From CAIQJJ01 sp964606085 (GTDB taxonomy: Bacteria; Chloroflexota; Anaerolineae; Anaerolineales; UBA4823), in the NCBI GenBank assembly GCA_964606085.1, contig CAZSFD010000015.1:1-64000 (forward strand): a stretch of 64,000 nt of DNA, written 5' to 3'. Shown here piece after piece: positions 60,621-64,000 of the stretch (within the stretch, counting starts at the first letter, position 1; every line of letters starts with the position of its first letter). A model generated the notes under the pieces. The model was not told where the DNA came from. It did no database searches and saw only the letters and a list, made by a program, of their open reading frames with translations. The position numbers and the translations under genes are program-made.

Positions 60621-61715
60621 TTAGAGATGTTGATCACTGGTAAGAGATCGGCGGCGCAGTTGTTGATACACCCCCAACAAAGTTTCTCCTTCTCGACCCA
60701 ACCCATAGATGCCAAAAGCGGCAGTAATGACCACCTGCACGATATGGATGCTGATGGCATAGGCGAAGGCGATGGTCGGGTCTACGCCAAACACGGTCAG
60801 CGCGGCGATGATGGCCCCTTCCAGCACGCCCACATTGCCCGGCGAGGATGGGATCGAGCCGCCCACGGCCGCCACGCCCAGGGCAAAGCTGGCCCACAGC
60901 AAGGGCGGGTTGGGCATGAACGCGGCCAGATATAACCAGTAGATTGCCAGCCCTAACGCCCAGTTGAGCGTCATCCAGGCGGCCACGCGCACGAAACGCT
61001 TCCAATCGGTGAAGACCGCCAGCCCCTCCAGCAGACGGGGCAAAACGCCTTTTCCCAGTTTGTTGGCAAAAGACCAGCGGACTGTCAGCCGCTCGAAAAG
61101 TTCCATTACCCAGCCCGGGTTGCGTCCCATCAGGTAGAGCATGACCAGCCCGATGATTACCAGCACCGCCGTAGATTGCGCCGCTGTCTGTGCCCAGGGA
61201 ACATTGATCACGAACGGCAGGGAGATCAGCAGCACACTGACCCCAAAGGCCAGGTCGAACACCCGCTCGACCACCACGCTCGACATGGTGCGCCAGAAGC
61301 CGAGGTGGGTGGTCTCGACAGGCTCGACCAACCCGGTCTCGACAGGCTCGACCAACCCGGTCTCGACAGGCTCGACCAACGTTGGCAGCGCTTTGCGTCC
61401 CAGCAAAAACGCCCGGCCCACTTCTCCCAGGCGGAAGGGCAGCAGGTTGCTCAACAGATAGCCTTCGTTGATGGCGAAAAACACATCCAGCGGGCGGGGC
61501 AGGTCGCCCAGCAGGGCGCGCCAGGCCATTGTGCGGGCCACCAGCCAGCCCAGGGTGCCGCAAATTCCCAGCGCCAGCAGGCCATAGTTGGCCTGGCGCA
61601 AGGCTGCGAGTAATTTGGCGAAATCTATGAAATAGAAAATGACGACCAGCGCAATCAGGCTGATCGCCATCCCCGGCAGCATTTTTACCCAATCAGGGCG
61701 GGGTGATCCAGGCAC
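60621..61715 (-). CDS. Lysylphosphatidylglycerol synthase TM region / UPF0104 flippase-like protein
   Basis: A 364-residue protein with about eight membrane helices and family segments 'NEGYLLSNLLPFRLGEVGRA', 'SVVVERVFDLAF' and 'GGSIPSSPGNVGVLEGAI'. The family includes the membrane part of MprF, and stand-alone members are found beside glycosyltransferases. GTG at 61715 is taken as the start with GGAGG upstream; ATG 61682 is an alternative. Three tandem repeats encoding 'LVEPVETG' (61311-61380) sit in the loop after 'AFLLGRKALPT'. It follows lepA after 7 bp. Confidence 0.85.
   Translation of the reverse strand: MPGSPRPDWVKMLPGMAISLIALVVIFYFIDFAKLLAALRQANYGLLALGICGTLGWLVARTMAWRALLGDLPRPLDVFFAINEGYLLSNLLPFRLGEVGRAFLLGRKALPTLVEPVETGLVEPVETGLVEPVETTHLGFWRTMSSVVVERVFDLAFGVSVLLISLPFVINVPWAQTAAQSTAVLVIIGLVMLYLMGRNPGWVMELFERLTVRWSFANKLGKGVLPRLLEGLAVFTDWKRFVRVAAWMTLNWALGLAIYWLYLAAFMPNPPLLWASFALGVAAVGGSIPSSPGNVGVLEGAIIAALTVFGVDPTIAFAYAISIHIVQVVITAAFGIYGLGREGETLLGVYQQLRRRSLTSDQHL
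61311..61380. repeat. Triple 24-bp GGTCTCGACAGGCTCGACCA repeat in flippase gene
   Basis: Three consecutive copies (61311, 61335, 61359) encode three 'LVEPVETG' units in frame. Same family as the inverted pair in pabBC. Confidence 0.9.
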
Positions 61716-61722
61716 GATGTGT

Positions 61723-63540
<1,818 letters not shown>

Positions 63541-63609
63541 AAGCGGGGGCAAGTATATCAGGGATCAGGTAATTGGGTGATCCGGTGATGGGGCGGCTTC
63601 ATTCCCCGA
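63541..63609. repeat. Octamer repeat and hairpin upstream of lepA
   Basis: GTAATTGG-GTGATCCG-GTGATGGG units (63570-63593) and a stem GGGTGATC (63575-63582)/GATCACCC (63608-63615) fill the space between the hydrolase stop and lepA. No consensus promoter was recognised. Confidence 0.5.
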
Positions 63610-64000
63610 TCACCCACTCAAAAAGCCTATCAAGAGATCATTCACTTCTTGCGGGCAGTCAACATGCGGGGTGTGGCCGGTGTGGGAGAAACGATGCTGG
63701 CTGACCAGGTTGGGCAACTGGTGCGCCAGGTTGGGGAAAGATGCCGGTGCGAGGCTGAGGTCTTGCTCGCCGTAGAGCAGCAGGGTGGGCGCTTTTACCT
63801 GGGGTAGGCGGTCTTCGAGCGAGGGGAAGCGGTGCAGGATGTGGGCGATCAGCGGCGAGGCGTGTTTGTAGCTGCGGGCGATTTCGAGCCGCGTGGACAG
63901 CGGCAGCAAGCGGTGCGGTGTGAAGCGGTAGAGCGCGGCGATGCTGCGCGCCGGCGCCAGGCGTACCGCGGCGGCTAACAGGTGCGGCTGGCTGAAAATC
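63610..64000 (-). CDS. Alpha/beta hydrolase (partial, C-terminal part)
   Basis: The last 129 residues of a protein whose beginning is beyond the right edge. 'QVKAPTLLLYGEQDLSLAPA' is the strand and acidic residue typical of alpha/beta hydrolases, and the catalytic histidine is probably in 'SHTGHTPHVDCPQEV'. The region before it ('SQPHLLAAAVRLAPARSIAA') is the cap. Substrate cannot be told. It is on the same strand as lepA, 69 bp upstream. Confidence 0.75.
   Translation of the reverse strand, partial: IFSQPHLLAAAVRLAPARSIAALYRFTPHRLLPLSTRLEIARSYKHASPLIAHILHRFPSLEDRLPQVKAPTLLLYGEQDLSLAPASFPNLAHQLPNLVSQHRFSHTGHTPHVDCPQEVNDLLIGFLSG

Noticed and set aside
61311..61380. Possible CRISPR array
   Set aside because: Three 24-bp units abut directly with no spacers; coding minisatellite.

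Overview
The window is a GC-rich bacterial chromosome segment, most likely from the Chloroflexota (class Anaerolineae or a close relative). The main evidence is gene content: two DUF2298 ("YYY") membrane proteins of a family mostly known from Chloroflexota and archaea, several GT39-like GT-C glycosyltransferases, an RpoC with a long coiled-coil insertion, a fused PabB-PabC, and period-8 repeats that read as 'SPNHPITQ'-like peptides. A 10-N scaffold gap at 1770-1779 and several broken genes suggest a metagenome-assembled genome. No rRNA, tRNA or CRISPR array was recognised.

Layout. 1-8.8 kb: a diguanylate cyclase, a GNAT enzyme split by the gap, a TolB-like propeller protein, a lipoprotein alpha/beta hydrolase, Dus, PabBC, and a P-loop protein ending in two Csx3-like (ring nuclease) domains. 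8.8-9.7 kb: divergent from it, a CARF-LuxR-HTH gene with two internal amber codons. 9.7-17.6 kb: a decaying carbohydrate-utilisation island with fragments of a sugar ABC transporter, a large GH2 enzyme, a broken MGH1/GH63-like hydrolase and a clan GH-A hydrolase, with a BrnT/BrnA module inside it. 17.6-23.7 kb: two signalling proteins facing each other, then a DUF362 remnant cut by a decayed IS1182-like element. 23.7-29.8 kb: valS, a VapBC-like pair with a broken toxin, a GNAT protein, YggS and YggU. 29.8-35 kb: a membrane NACHT-HEAT ATPase with a zinc-ribbon coiled-coil protein, and a translationally coupled trio (FN3-like membrane protein, HprK-like kinase, ECF sigma factor). 35-43 kb: rpoC without rpoB, and a large sensor kinase. 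43-58.5 kb: a long leftward gene run (methyltransferase, GT39, GT39-DUF2298 fusion, DUF2298, GT39-like, cmk, sdaA, plsC) that looks like a cell-envelope glycosylation and lipid operon. 58.5-64 kb: VapBC, then leftward GT4, flippase-like protein, lepA and a partial hydrolase.

Two themes stand out. First, an orphan pair predicted to sense and destroy cyclic oligoadenylate (a CARF transcription factor and a tandem-Csx3 P-loop protein) sits without any visible type III CRISPR effector. Second, many short dispersed repeats have entered coding sequence in frame. At least eleven sites in pabBC, the GH2 gene, the GH63-like gene, valS, a transposase, the DUF2298 fusion and the flippase gene carry repeat-encoded peptides such as 'LVEPVETG', 'ETSEV', 'LTPGPSPAGRGE', 'ENRKSKIEN' and 'VDSGQ'. 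Related repeats fill intergenic spaces next to start codons.
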